From a virus, in IMG/VR virus record IMGVR_UViG_3300032242_000796, positions 1-35,286 of that record: DNA of 35,286 nt; one strand, given 5' to 3'. Of this stretch, positions 15,679 to 22,748 are shown piece after piece (position 1 is the stretch's first letter; each line of letters opens with the position of its first letter). Position numbers and translations under genes: made by a program. The notes beneath the pieces were generated by a model, which ran no database searches, was not told where the DNA came from, and worked only from the letters and a program-made list of their open reading frames with translations.

Positions 15679-17300
15679 TATTCACCTACCGCTTTCAAAT
15701 CAGGTTTGCCTTCAGGCTTTTGCTGCGGCTGTTGCGCTTGTTGCTTTTCGCGCTTTTTCAATTTATCTATTAACAATTGTTTCATTGGCGGTTCTAGCAA
15801 GTCAAGCAGAGATTCCTTGTCGATTGCTTGTGCCTTGTACAAGTTGAACGCCAACTGACGCATATCTTCCGTAAATATTGGGCTGTTGGAGTGAGCGTCC
15901 ACTTTCACCACATAATCCTTGGTGAATTGTTCAGCAATGAACTTGTTGCCTTCTTCGTCTTTGAAGTGTGTGTTGTCGTAGGCTTGCATTAGCTTTAGGT
16001 ACAGTGTGGCTACTTTTTCTAAGCTGTCTTCTACGATTAGGGCGCGTTTCTTTGCGCGAGAACTTCCAAGACGGGCCAACTGAGAAGCATGACCAGCGGA
16101 GCGTACACCCTGCTCACCACGACCAGACAGAACGCTTGATATTCCAGATGCTTCTGCAAACATTGCATCAATTTCATGGATTACCTCAAAGAGTGACGCT
16201 GGCATCTCCGGTGCAATGGAGTCTACCTTCGCGTTTGGCATATCACTGGAGACAAACGAACCCGGACGGTCAAACGCAAATGCTTTCTCATCCGTGATAC
16301 CCATAAAGCCAGAGAAGACTTTTGGAGGAGAGGCTTGCTTAGAGAGCAGGTCCAAAATCTCTGTCATACGATTGTTTCGTATAGCTTGCAGCAAGTTTAG
16401 ACGAGCAACTTCACTCTGACCCCAATAATAATCAAACTGAGGATTAGGGCAGATTTGAACGAACGGCAATTCACCACGTAAGAAGACGGACGCACCCGGA
16501 CGGTCATAAATGAAGATGTCAGGGTCAGCCATCGTGACCACTTGGTAATCCTGAGTCTCATCGTTCCACACCCACAACTCATACATCTTCACGGTGTCTT
16601 CAGCAACACGGGCTTTGTAGCGGTTAGTGCCGGTCAAGTCTAGGTTGACGTTACCGTAGATGGTTGGGTTGGATTGACTCATGATGATGCGGTCAAGACC
16701 TTCCGGCAAATCTTCAGTCTTGGTGTGCATCGCTGTTTGTATACGCTTGACGATGTCTTCCCGTTTAGGGTGACTATACAATCGATTATACAAATCGGAT
16801 TTCGTAATGTAATAGGTTTGTACTATTGCCTCTTGCCTGTCGGTGTAGGTGACGTCTTCACGCAGAACACCTACAGAACTTGGTTCCACCATGTAGGGGT
16901 GAATACCGTTGTTGACTACAAGTTTTACAAAGGTTGTGTTAAAGACCAGTGCCCATGTCAGAGCAGACGAGAATACTTGGTCGGCATTGGAGTTTAGCCA
17001 CTCATCGTTTAGGGCGAGAGTAAGTCTTGGAATCTTGATGTGTTCTTGTTCTGGAACCGCAGCACCCACGTTGATTGAGAAGCGGGTTGTTTCAGCGGAA
17101 TAGAGGAACGATGTTAGCTGGTCTACGTGCGGGAAAATCTTATTGAACAGGGCAGGATTTTCATTGGTGCCAGCACCGAACAAAAACCAAGAGCGCAGAG
17201 AGGCGTAATCCCCTTTGCGCTCTGCCAAAGATACCATGCACTTTTCGATTAAGTCGCGGTAGAAGAACTCCCGTTCTAAGTCTTTGGTTGGTATCCGCAT
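15678..17300 (-). CDS. Portal protein, 540 aa
   Basis: Length and place after the terminase block and before scaffold and capsid genes are those of a portal. Segments such as ALVFNTTFVKLVVNNGIHPY, FFYRDLIEKCMVSLAERKGDY and GQSEVARLNLLQAIRNNRMTE fit the wing and stem regions of podovirus portals. The C-terminal Gln/Lys-rich tail (KREKQQAQQPQQKPE) is typical of a flexible barrel or tail. The portal forms the dodecameric DNA gate of the head and docks the terminase and, later, the gp4-like adaptor. Confidence 0.82.
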   Translation of the reverse strand: MRIPTKDLEREFFYRDLIEKCMVSLAERKGDYASLRSWFLFGAGTNENPALFNKIFPHVDQLTSFLYSAETTRFSINVGAAVPEQEHIKIPRLTLALNDEWLNSNADQVFSSALTWALVFNTTFVKLVVNNGIHPYMVEPSSVGVLREDVTYTDRQEAIVQTYYITKSDLYNRLYSHPKREDIVKRIQTAMHTKTEDLPEGLDRIIMSQSNPTIYGNVNLDLTGTNRYKARVAEDTVKMYELWVWNDETQDYQVVTMADPDIFIYDRPGASVFLRGELPFVQICPNPQFDYYWGQSEVARLNLLQAIRNNRMTEILDLLSKQASPPKVFSGFMGITDEKAFAFDRPGSFVSSDMPNAKVDSIAPEMPASLFEVIHEIDAMFAEASGISSVLSGRGEQGVRSAGHASQLARLGSSRAKKRALIVEDSLEKVATLYLKLMQAYDNTHFKDEEGNKFIAEQFTKDYVVKVDAHSNSPIFTEDMRQLAFNLYKAQAIDKESLLDLLEPPMKQLLIDKLKKREKQQAQQPQQKPEGKPDLKAVGE

Positions 17301-17798
17301 TTAGGGCTTCACTTGAAGGTTTTCATGGTCAGCTATATAACTCGCCGCCTTGGGTCCTGTCAAGTTTCCTGCGTCTCTAGGGTTCATTCCGACCGATTCG
17401 CCCATTACGGACCGCACAGCCCCGCCTTTTAAGAGGTTACCCATGCTATATCGGGAATCCCCACCCCAAATAGCGGAATCACCCGGTCTTGGCTCTCTTG
17501 GACGCTGAGAAGCGATAGCTGCTTCCTTCTCAAGCTGCTTTTTCGATGTTTTGTTCTTTCTGGTAAAGAATCCAGACTGATTCTCGCCTTCACGGGTGGA
17601 TTTGATGTTTGTCATGTCAAAATCCATCGCTAACTGCTTAATTGTCTTGTCGTTCTTCTTTGTGCCGTCCGATACTAGCCCAACAGGCTGCAAATAGACG
17701 ATTGCGACCTCATCAACGCAGTCTTTCATCGGACATTGCGCTTTTCTGCTCTCAAAGTACCCGTGTCTTGGGCATTTGTAGTCATGTAGAACTGCCAT
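17301..17798 (-). CDS. Zinc-ribbon phage protein, 165 aa
   Basis: I choose the ATG at 17798, because AAGGGG lies at the correct distance upstream; an in-frame ATG five codons earlier sits within that ribosome site. Residues 4-30 form a likely zinc ribbon: CPRHGYFESRKAQCPMKDC, with three Cys and one His as candidate ligands. The rest is charged and Gly/Pro-rich with no domain recognised. Similar short zinc-ribbon proteins occur between terminase and portal genes in related phages; their function is not known. A packaging-related role is inferred. Confidence 0.72.
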   Translation of the reverse strand: MAVLHDYKCPRHGYFESRKAQCPMKDCVDEVAIVYLQPVGLVSDGTKKNDKTIKQLAMDFDMTNIKSTREGENQSGFFTRKNKTSKKQLEKEAAIASQRPREPRPGDSAIWGGDSRYSMGNLLKGGAVRSVMGESVGMNPRDAGNLTGPKAASYIADHENLQVKP

Positions 17799-18189
17799 TG
17801 TTATCCCCTTCAAATAATGGTGGTTGCGAATAATCGTCTATATTCCTCATACCCAATCTAATCCCTATCTTGCCATTAATCATTTGTAGGCCAGTAGTGG
17901 GCATGATTCTCGGTTTTGCTTCCCTGCGGTATTCAACGTATTTGCTACGGTTACGCAATTGCATGATGGCTACCTCGCCACGTTGCCATGCCTTGTAGCC
18001 CTTATCGACTCTGCGCTGGATATATTCGGTCAGAGGCTCAGAGCGATACCAGAAGACGTCTAGCAGGTGAGCTTTGTTGACCCCACACAAGTCTGCAAAG
18101 AGCTTCATGGAGATGCCGCGCTCCTTATCCCTAATGAAGCGGCGCATCTGCGTCATTAACTCACGCTTGGTAAGAACCGTTTGCGACAT
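17782..18189 (-). CDS. Helix-turn-helix-like conserved phage protein, 135 aa
   Basis: Residues about 22-50 (RDKERGISMKLFADLCGVNK then AHLLDVFWYRSEPLTEYIQR) look like a small helix-turn-helix, with ISMKLFADLCGVNKAHL as the turn region. A basic stretch with RNRSKYVEYRREAKPRIMP follows. It could bind DNA as a packaging-recognition or regulatory protein. Lying between a glycosyltransferase-like gene and the zinc-ribbon gene near the terminase, it is an alternative candidate for a small-terminase role. It overlaps both neighbours. Confidence 0.68.
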   Translation of the reverse strand: MSQTVLTKRELMTQMRRFIRDKERGISMKLFADLCGVNKAHLLDVFWYRSEPLTEYIQRRVDKGYKAWQRGEVAIMQLRNRSKYVEYRREAKPRIMPTTGLQMINGKIGIRLGMRNIDDYSQPPLFEGDNNGSST

Positions 18190-18961
18190 AGTTGAGTATG
18201 TAACCTTTGGTTTGCAGGAAGTCTAAGAACTCTTTTTCCCGATAATAGTTTTCTACGCCCATCGGCAGGAGAATCTCATTGTCTCGGATTAGCTTACGAG
18301 TCGTTGAATGATGACCAAGGAGTTTAGAAAAGTCCATATCGTCATGAAACTTGGGAGCAATGTGTTCCATCGAAAAGTATTTAGCAACTTCGTTGGGAGC
18401 GTAGGTAAATCCCAAGGACTCAAAGAGTCCACGCTTTAGGCAAGACAGTTGTATGTCTTCATTCCAGAGATGGATTTCATCGGAATACGATTGAACAATG
18501 CCTAGCTTTGTTGGAGCTTCTAAGAAGCGTTTGCTACGCAAAGAAAAGCCGCCGTTTAGAACAAGCGTTGGGTTTTCAAACTTAGTCCACTCAAAGCCTA
18601 GATGTAATGTGTTGCCCACCAGACCAGCATGAGTAATGCCGCCAATGTAATCGTAGGTGTAATAATCTTCTCTCCAGTTGGACCCGTCCAAAACCCATCC
18701 GTCATCTTGCACAATGAGACAGAAGTCCGTCATGATGTATTCATGCAAGCAGTGCATGATAAATGTGCTGTAACCCCGGTAGTCAAAAGGAAAGCAATGC
18801 AGCCATTGGATTTCCTCTGGCAAGTTCTCTGGTTTTGCTGGAGAAATTAATAAACCTTTTGAACCCGGCAACTCTCGCATACTGCGAACAATGGACGGCA
18901 AGGTGGCTGACCCATCTGTGTGTCCATGAACTGACACAATGGTTAATTGATTATGCGCCAT
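18161..18961 (-). CDS. DUF5672-type glycosyltransferase-like protein, 266 aa
   Basis: The ATG at 18961 overlaps the terminase gene by 11 bp; a TTG three codons upstream is possible. The motif FCLIVQDDGWVLDGSNW (about residues 80-96), then YTYDYIGG and LNGGFSLRSKRFLE, fit the DUF5672 family, related to GT-A glycosyltransferases, with the acidic pair after VQ as probable metal/sugar-nucleotide site. No signal peptide. It may modify host surface sugar or a virion component; substrate unknown. It is unusual to find it between terminase and portal genes. Confidence 0.74.
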   Translation of the reverse strand: MAHNQLTIVSVHGHTDGSATLPSIVRSMRELPGSKGLLISPAKPENLPEEIQWLHCFPFDYRGYSTFIMHCLHEYIMTDFCLIVQDDGWVLDGSNWREDYYTYDYIGGITHAGLVGNTLHLGFEWTKFENPTLVLNGGFSLRSKRFLEAPTKLGIVQSYSDEIHLWNEDIQLSCLKRGLFESLGFTYAPNEVAKYFSMEHIAPKFHDDMDFSKLLGHHSTTRKLIRDNEILLPMGVENYYREKEFLDFLQTKGYILNYVANGSYQA

Positions 18962-20711
18962 ACACACCAATCGCTTTCAAGTAGTTGGATACGCCCTTGC
19001 CTACAGACAATTGCTCCGGGGTCTTTGCTTCTAATTCTCTGGATACTTTTCGGCTTAACTTGCGTTGAATTAATTGGGGCTGAACCTGTTCCGAATAAGC
19101 AGCGCACGCTAAAGCCATCGCCATTACACGGTCATCTTTGTTGCGGCCTGATGCCTCGATAGATGCGCCGTCACGGATAATGGTCTTCATCTCCTCAATC
19201 GTATCAACGGAATAGACGTCAAGCATTCCGCGCTCGAACAAGTCTTTGGTGTAACTCATCATTCGCTCTTTAGTTGCCGCCGTTGTTAGCCAGCCTAGTG
19301 AGTTAGAAATGCCGCCCATCGTGTCGTTACGACGCCAGATGTAGTTAGACATAGAACCAAAGACGTCCATCAGACTCTTGCCCATTGCATTGCCCATGCT
19401 GGCAGCTTGACGGCGTAAGTTCTTAATCTCATTTAGCACAGCCTGTCCCGGCCCGTTAACTTCCAGATTAAGCGTCGAGTTCTTGTAGGCTCCTGCCAAA
19501 TGAGCGATAACCCATGCAAACTGGTACGTATTAAGTTCTGAAGTGGCAAACTCAGCAACCTGCTCCATTCCGTCCGAATAGCAGCGGAAGACTTGAATAC
19601 AGAACCTATCAGCCCAATCAGAAGAACCATAAGCAGGGTCTGCACCGATAACGTAGTAAGCAGTATCAATCGGTTCCTCCCATACCTTTAACGTAGACAG
19701 ACGTTCAGTAGACTTCAACACTTCCGTGTCTTGGAAGTTAACCCCCATCGCGTAGCGGTAATGGTCGCATAGAATCTTCTTCGCAATCTTCATGGCGTCA
19801 GTACACCGTGAGTTAGAGAAGAAGGATGTGCCCGTCATGACGAACGCATAATCTTCTGTTGGCGGAAACTCTTGATACATCAAGGAATCGTCTTTGATGC
19901 CTTCTAGCATCTTCCAACGCCACCACGCCATCTGGCGCGAGTTAATCTCAAAGTTGTAGAGTTTCTTAATATCTCGCGTCCACTCTTTTTCTTCTGGCGT
20001 TAGTTTGCCGTCCCAATAGACTTTGTAGACGTCTGTATCTGGAGCAGCAGAATAAAACTCATTGCGCCACCAGCCGCAGAAGATTGCTTTCTGAGTTCTA
20101 GCTCTCTTGGCTGTTACGTACATATCGTGAAACATATTAAAGCCGCGAGCAGTGGACTCGAATATGTAGAGACGTTTAGGGTTGGTTTCAGCTAAAGACG
20201 CAAGCAGAGATGCTAGTCCTTCTTCGTCTCCCCACGAAGACGTCTCTGTTCCATGAAGGAATGTGATGCCCTTGCCACGACCAAGACTTCCTTTCGCTCT
20301 AAGCCCTGCGACTTGATAAAAGATACGGCTGCGGTTCTTGAGGGCCAGTGAGTTTCGATTGTGTGCAAGTATGGGTATCTTGTACTCTTTTGGCAGACCT
20401 TCCATGTAGCTGCCGAGCGTGCCTCGAAACATATCTCTGTTTTCTTCTGTGTCTGTAACAAGTGTTCCATTTAACCCCGCATTGATGTAGTGCCAGTAAA
20501 GGTCTAGGGCTAGGCTAATCGTAGTGATACCAAGCTGACGGCCTTTCAAGATAACAAAGAAATGGACACCGCTTTCCAAGCCGCTAGTAATCTCATCCAT
20601 GACATAGGTCTGAGTGCCGAGAAGGTTATCCATCTTGCGTAACCCTTGCTCTTTGGTTTCAATCTTTAATTCAGAGCAGAAGGCGTAGAACTGTTTGAGA
20701 TTGAACTTCAT
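18951..20711 (-). CDS. terL: Terminase large subunit, 586 aa
   Basis: This is the DNA-packaging motor ATPase and nuclease. The adenine/Walker A region is VILKGRQLGITT (residues 53-64), the terminase variant with Arg-Gln in the loop. FLHGTETSSWGDEEG (151-165) fits the Walker B/catalytic Glu region, and FESTARG (184-190) fits the coupling motif. QEFPPTEDYAF (280-290) is the usual linker motif. The RuvC-like nuclease begins at YYVIGADPAYGSSDW, with D358 as the first metal ligand. Length is normal. It is translated from an ATG overlapping the preceding gene stop. Confidence 0.93.
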   Translation of the reverse strand: MKFNLKQFYAFCSELKIETKEQGLRKMDNLLGTQTYVMDEITSGLESGVHFFVILKGRQLGITTISLALDLYWHYINAGLNGTLVTDTEENRDMFRGTLGSYMEGLPKEYKIPILAHNRNSLALKNRSRIFYQVAGLRAKGSLGRGKGITFLHGTETSSWGDEEGLASLLASLAETNPKRLYIFESTARGFNMFHDMYVTAKRARTQKAIFCGWWRNEFYSAAPDTDVYKVYWDGKLTPEEKEWTRDIKKLYNFEINSRQMAWWRWKMLEGIKDDSLMYQEFPPTEDYAFVMTGTSFFSNSRCTDAMKIAKKILCDHYRYAMGVNFQDTEVLKSTERLSTLKVWEEPIDTAYYVIGADPAYGSSDWADRFCIQVFRCYSDGMEQVAEFATSELNTYQFAWVIAHLAGAYKNSTLNLEVNGPGQAVLNEIKNLRRQAASMGNAMGKSLMDVFGSMSNYIWRRNDTMGGISNSLGWLTTAATKERMMSYTKDLFERGMLDVYSVDTIEEMKTIIRDGASIEASGRNKDDRVMAMALACAAYSEQVQPQLIQRKLSRKVSRELEAKTPEQLSVGKGVSNYLKAIGVYGA

Positions 20712-20974
20712 TTAGACTTTCGTCGTTCATTGCTGAACTGTTCTAGGTTCCAGTTAGCTATCCGGTACCGTGCGTCTTTGTCTTTGGCAACCCGCAGCAA
20801 CTCCTCAACTATCTCAGGCTTATACATCTCACCCCAAGTCTGCAAGAGCTTACGCTTATCGGCAACCGTAATAGCTTTAGTAGCCCGAAGCATCTCATTT
20901 TTTAAGATGGTGCGGGAAAGCAGAAGTTCTTCTGCGTACCTATCAGTTGATGGTACTGAGTCGCTCAAGAGCAT
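20708..20974 (-). CDS. Possible terminase small subunit, 88 aa
   Basis: A small, charged, helical protein directly upstream of, and overlapping, the large terminase gene. This is the usual location of the small subunit that recognises DNA for packaging. The helices LLSRTILKNEMLRATKAITV and YKPEIVEELLRVAKDKDARY are visible, but no clear DNA-binding motif. The ATG at 20974 has AAAGG directly against it, too close; the in-frame TTG at 20968 has AAAGGA at five bases and may be the true start. The role is inferred from place only. Confidence 0.6.
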   Translation of the reverse strand: MLLSDSVPSTDRYAEELLLSRTILKNEMLRATKAITVADKRKLLQTWGEMYKPEIVEELLRVAKDKDARYRIANWNLEQFSNERRKSK

Positions 20975-21149
20975 CCTTTAATCGTGCCGCTTCATCGGTT
21001 GCATCTCGCAGCAACTTAGCTGACTCTGTGTGAACACGCATAAGCTCATGAAATAGCTCTGCATGGCTCATCGTGTAGACCTTCTCCATGTAGGCTTTCT
21101 TCACATCCTCCATCGCTAGAGGCATCATGGTTTGAATTGTTTCTGTCAT
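20943..21149 (-). CDS. Small helical protein of the terminase block, 68 aa
   Basis: An acidic helical protein (KKAYMEKVYTMSHAELFHEL then MRVHTESAKLLRDATDEAAR) with coiled-coil character in the second half and no membrane segment. It overlaps the 2OG oxygenase gene upstream and the possible small terminase downstream, so it is translationally coupled in the packaging block. No family is recognised. A terminase-accessory role is possible. Confidence 0.58.
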   Translation of the reverse strand: MTETIQTMMPLAMEDVKKAYMEKVYTMSHAELFHELMRVHTESAKLLRDATDEAARLKDALERLSTIN

Positions 21150-21742
21150 AGCAGTAACTCCGTTAGGTTTTGATTATCTCCAGCAATACCTTCAACAAAG
21201 GTATTGAATGCAATACTTATCCTTGTGTCATCCGTCTGAACTGTCTCAACCATATGGGTTAGGTTTGACGGGAATAAGACAACCTTGCCTGTTCCCACTT
21301 CAAACCACCAGCTCTCGCTGTTCCATTGATTCCACGACTCCGTTGTGACTTTAATCTGCTGATACCCGTCTTTGTAAAAGAAGATGCGGTCTTTAAGCGG
21401 GTCAGCAGCCACATAGAAGACGCCAGAGATAAAGCTATTGGGATGACTATGCTTGTGATGGAACTGACCCTTGTTCGTATAGTTAGCCCATGACTGAGTT
21501 ACATACGGTTTGACCTTATGCTTTGGGGCATAGACTGCTTGGAAGTAATCCTGAACAGACTTGTCTATAAAGGCAGCAATGCGTTTCATCTCTTTGGCTT
21601 TTAAGAGATAGTTGTCTACGCTAGTTGTGTTTCCGTCATTAGCCCGAGTATCCAAGTCTTTAATGAACTGGAGTTCCTTTGTAGTTACCGGCTTATCCAA
21701 CTCATAGAAGCCTACAGCGGTAGGGAACAAGTTATTAATCAT
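21146..21742 (-). CDS. 2-oxoglutarate/Fe(II)-dependent oxygenase, 198 aa
   Basis: It carries the motif FHHKHSHPNSFISGVFYV (residues 94-111), in which H98 and H100 match the HxHPNS signature of the putative 2OG-Fe(II) oxygenase family common in phages, with SGVFYV as the next strand. VVLFPSNLTHMVETV supplies the distal iron His (H163) and TRISIAFN supplies the 2-oxoglutarate-binding Arg (R174). All expected active-site residues are present. Substrate unknown; hydroxylation of a phage or host protein or nucleobase is possible. It lies early in the leftward operon next to the terminase genes. Confidence 0.84.
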   Translation of the reverse strand: MINNLFPTAVGFYELDKPVTTKELQFIKDLDTRANDGNTTSVDNYLLKAKEMKRIAAFIDKSVQDYFQAVYAPKHKVKPYVTQSWANYTNKGQFHHKHSHPNSFISGVFYVAADPLKDRIFFYKDGYQQIKVTTESWNQWNSESWWFEVGTGKVVLFPSNLTHMVETVQTDDTRISIAFNTFVEGIAGDNQNLTELLL

Positions 21743-21935
21743 TGTCAGCTACCGGTGTACTCATGTAAGCCAGCAACTCATGGCAAGCACGACGAACCCT
21801 AGGGTCACTCTCAAACCTCAAGGTGTCCTTCATACGCCAAATCATGTACTGGTCCAAGAAGTCATCAACAGTCATATCAACATTAAAGTTCAATACGCCG
21901 CCGTCTTCTGAATCATCATCTATGCTGTTCTCCAT
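21735..21935 (-). CDS. Small acidic phage protein, 66 aa
   Basis: Very acidic N-terminus (ENSIDDDSEDGG), then a helical segment around MTVDDFLDQYMIWRMKDTLR and a C-terminal helix. No family recognised. GGGGGTAAGG lies before the ATG. It overlaps both neighbours, supporting it as part of the leftward operon. Its charge would allow DNA mimicry or binding to a basic partner, but that is speculation. Confidence 0.58.
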   Translation of the reverse strand: MENSIDDDSEDGGVLNFNVDMTVDDFLDQYMIWRMKDTLRFESDPRVRRACHELLAYMSTPVADND

Positions 21936-22132
21936 ACCCTTACCCCCTCTACTTCCTTCCTCGCTATGAACTGCATCCCTAACCGCTTGGATGCCCTGTA
22001 ATTGGCATTACACACCACCTGTAACTTCCCACTGTCTACAAAGAAGCTGTCACCGATGTCCATCTCCTTGTAGGGATACCGCTTCTTGCCTTCAGGCAAC
22101 GGCACTGACTTCTCTACTTCTAAGTTAATCAT
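21920..22132 (-). CDS. DUF7303-like small protein, first gene of the leftward operon, 70 aa
   Basis: The pattern RYPYKEMDIGDSFFVDSGK (residues about 18-36), followed by a helix with YRASKRLGMQFIARK and ending VRVWRTA, is that of a small protein common in phages and bacteria (DUF7303-like). Its function is not known. AAGGGA lies five bases before the ATG. The predicted leftward promoter at 22159-22187 is only about 20 bp away from the start. Confidence 0.72.
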   Translation of the reverse strand: MINLEVEKSVPLPEGKKRYPYKEMDIGDSFFVDSGKLQVVCNANYRASKRLGMQFIARKEVEGVRVWRTA

Positions 22133-22158
22133 ATCTATCCCTTCTAACCAATATACAC

Positions 22159-22187
22159 ACTATAGACGAAAAAAAGGGACCCCACAA
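22159..22187 (-). promoter_or_regulatory. Candidate leftward (late) promoter overlapping a terminator hairpin
   Basis: On the minus strand TTGTGG (22187-22182) is spaced 17 bp from TATAGT (22164-22159). The -35 is poor (three of six) and the -10 good (five of six). The -35 lies in the loop of the terminator hairpin at 22169-22197. A start near 22152 would give a 20-nt leader to the first late gene. Late activation might need a phage or host activator because of the weak -35. Confidence 0.42.
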
Positions 22188-22197
22188 GGGAGGTCCC
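22169..22197 (-). terminator. Leftward intrinsic terminator before the late operon
   Basis: Read on the minus strand, GGGACC (22197-22192) pairs with GGTCCC (22181-22176), extended inward by a T-G and a C-G pair, and is followed by seven T (22175-22169). It is a strong Rho-independent terminator, yet it faces the late genes. Any leftward transcript starting in 22198-22670 would end here before reaching 22132 unless antitermination occurs. On the plus strand it lacks a T run. Confidence 0.7.
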
Positions 22198-22474
22198 AAA
22201 ATGACTACGCCAAGCGAGAAAGAATGCGTAGCCAACACAGAAGGAAATCAAAACAGAGATTAGCAGAATCCTAGAAAAACACATATTTTTTTTGGGGTGG
22301 AATGCGAGAGGGGCACGCACCCACAGACCCCCAAGTCCAACTCAAAGCCAACTCAGCGGCGTGTCATCGCATCGAATCAGGCCAACCCTACCCGATTGCC
22401 AATCCAGTTCAGCGTATGCGCTCTGGTTCCATGCAATGCGTAGGTATGCAAGCTGATGCAGTACCCAATGGACA

Positions 22475-22508
22475 ATTGTTAAATCAAAGAGGGGGGAGAG
22501 TTAACAAT
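22475..22508. repeat. 8-bp inverted repeat ATTGTTAA / TTAACAAT
   Basis: ATTGTTAA at 22475-22482 faces TTAACAAT at 22501-22508, with an 18-bp purine-rich segment (GGGGGGAGAG) between. It may be a bipartite operator, two protein-binding half-sites, or a hairpin in a transcript from the control region. Confidence 0.45.
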
Positions 22509-22511
22509 CAC

Positions 22512-22557
22512 AAGTGTTATCCGTTTAGCTATTAGGTATGCTTAATATATAACACTT
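22512..22557. repeat. 9-bp inverted repeat AAGTGTTAT / ATAACACTT
   Basis: AAGTGTTAT at 22512-22520 and ATAACACTT at 22549-22557 are perfectly complementary, with 28 bp between. It lies next to the other inverted repeat (22475-22508), inside the divergent control region. Candidate regulator-binding sites or cruciform. Confidence 0.45.
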
Positions 22558-22673
22558 ACAGTATAAGTAGATTATGTATAGATATATCCTTACTATATAT
22601 ATATATAGTTACTATGATATGTAGATACTATGATTTATACGTATTCAATAAATAAATACAATATACTTATCCG

Positions 22674-22701
22674 TTGACATAACCTATATAATCACTATAA
22701 T
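22674..22701 (+). promoter_or_regulatory. Consensus sigma70 promoter of the rightward early operon
   Basis: TTGACA (22674-22679), a 16-bp spacer, and TATAAT (22696-22701): both hexamers match the consensus fully. Expected start is near 22708, leaving a leader of about 40 nt to the ArdC-like gene at 22749. This is the strongest promoter I see in the window and fits immediate-early expression by host RNA polymerase. Confidence 0.85.
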
Positions 22702-22705
22702 AGGT
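22682..22705. promoter_or_regulatory. Candidate operator dyad overlapping the early promoter -10
   Basis: ACCTAT (22682-22687) and ATAGGT (22700-22705) form a 6-bp dyad with 12 bp between, spanning the spacer and the -10 box. A dimeric repressor bound here would shut off the early promoter. A related TAGGTAT occurs at about 22533-22539. No repressor gene is identified, so this remains a candidate. Confidence 0.4.
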
Positions 22706-22748
22706 ATCAGCAACACTTGATTAAACCTAATTCCTAAAGGTAAAAACA

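Larger units (their letters stand above)
22198..22673. promoter_or_regulatory. Divergent intergenic control region
   Basis: No convincing gene is seen here. The left half has moderate GC and short repeats of ATGCA near 22432-22465. The right half (22530-22670) is extremely AT-rich, with a TA tract at 22596-22610 and ACTATGAT repeated at about 22613 and 22627. Two inverted repeats and two TTATCCGTT copies (22517-22525 and 22667-22675) are present. An AT-rich unwinding segment beside repeats is compatible with a replication origin or a regulator-binding region; no DnaA box of consensus quality was found. Confidence 0.45.

Noticed and set aside
22148-22285. Minus-strand hydrophobic frame of 46 codons starting MCFSRILLIS
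   Set aside because: No ribosome site before the ATG (only a run of A), and the frame runs through the strong terminator at 22169-22197.
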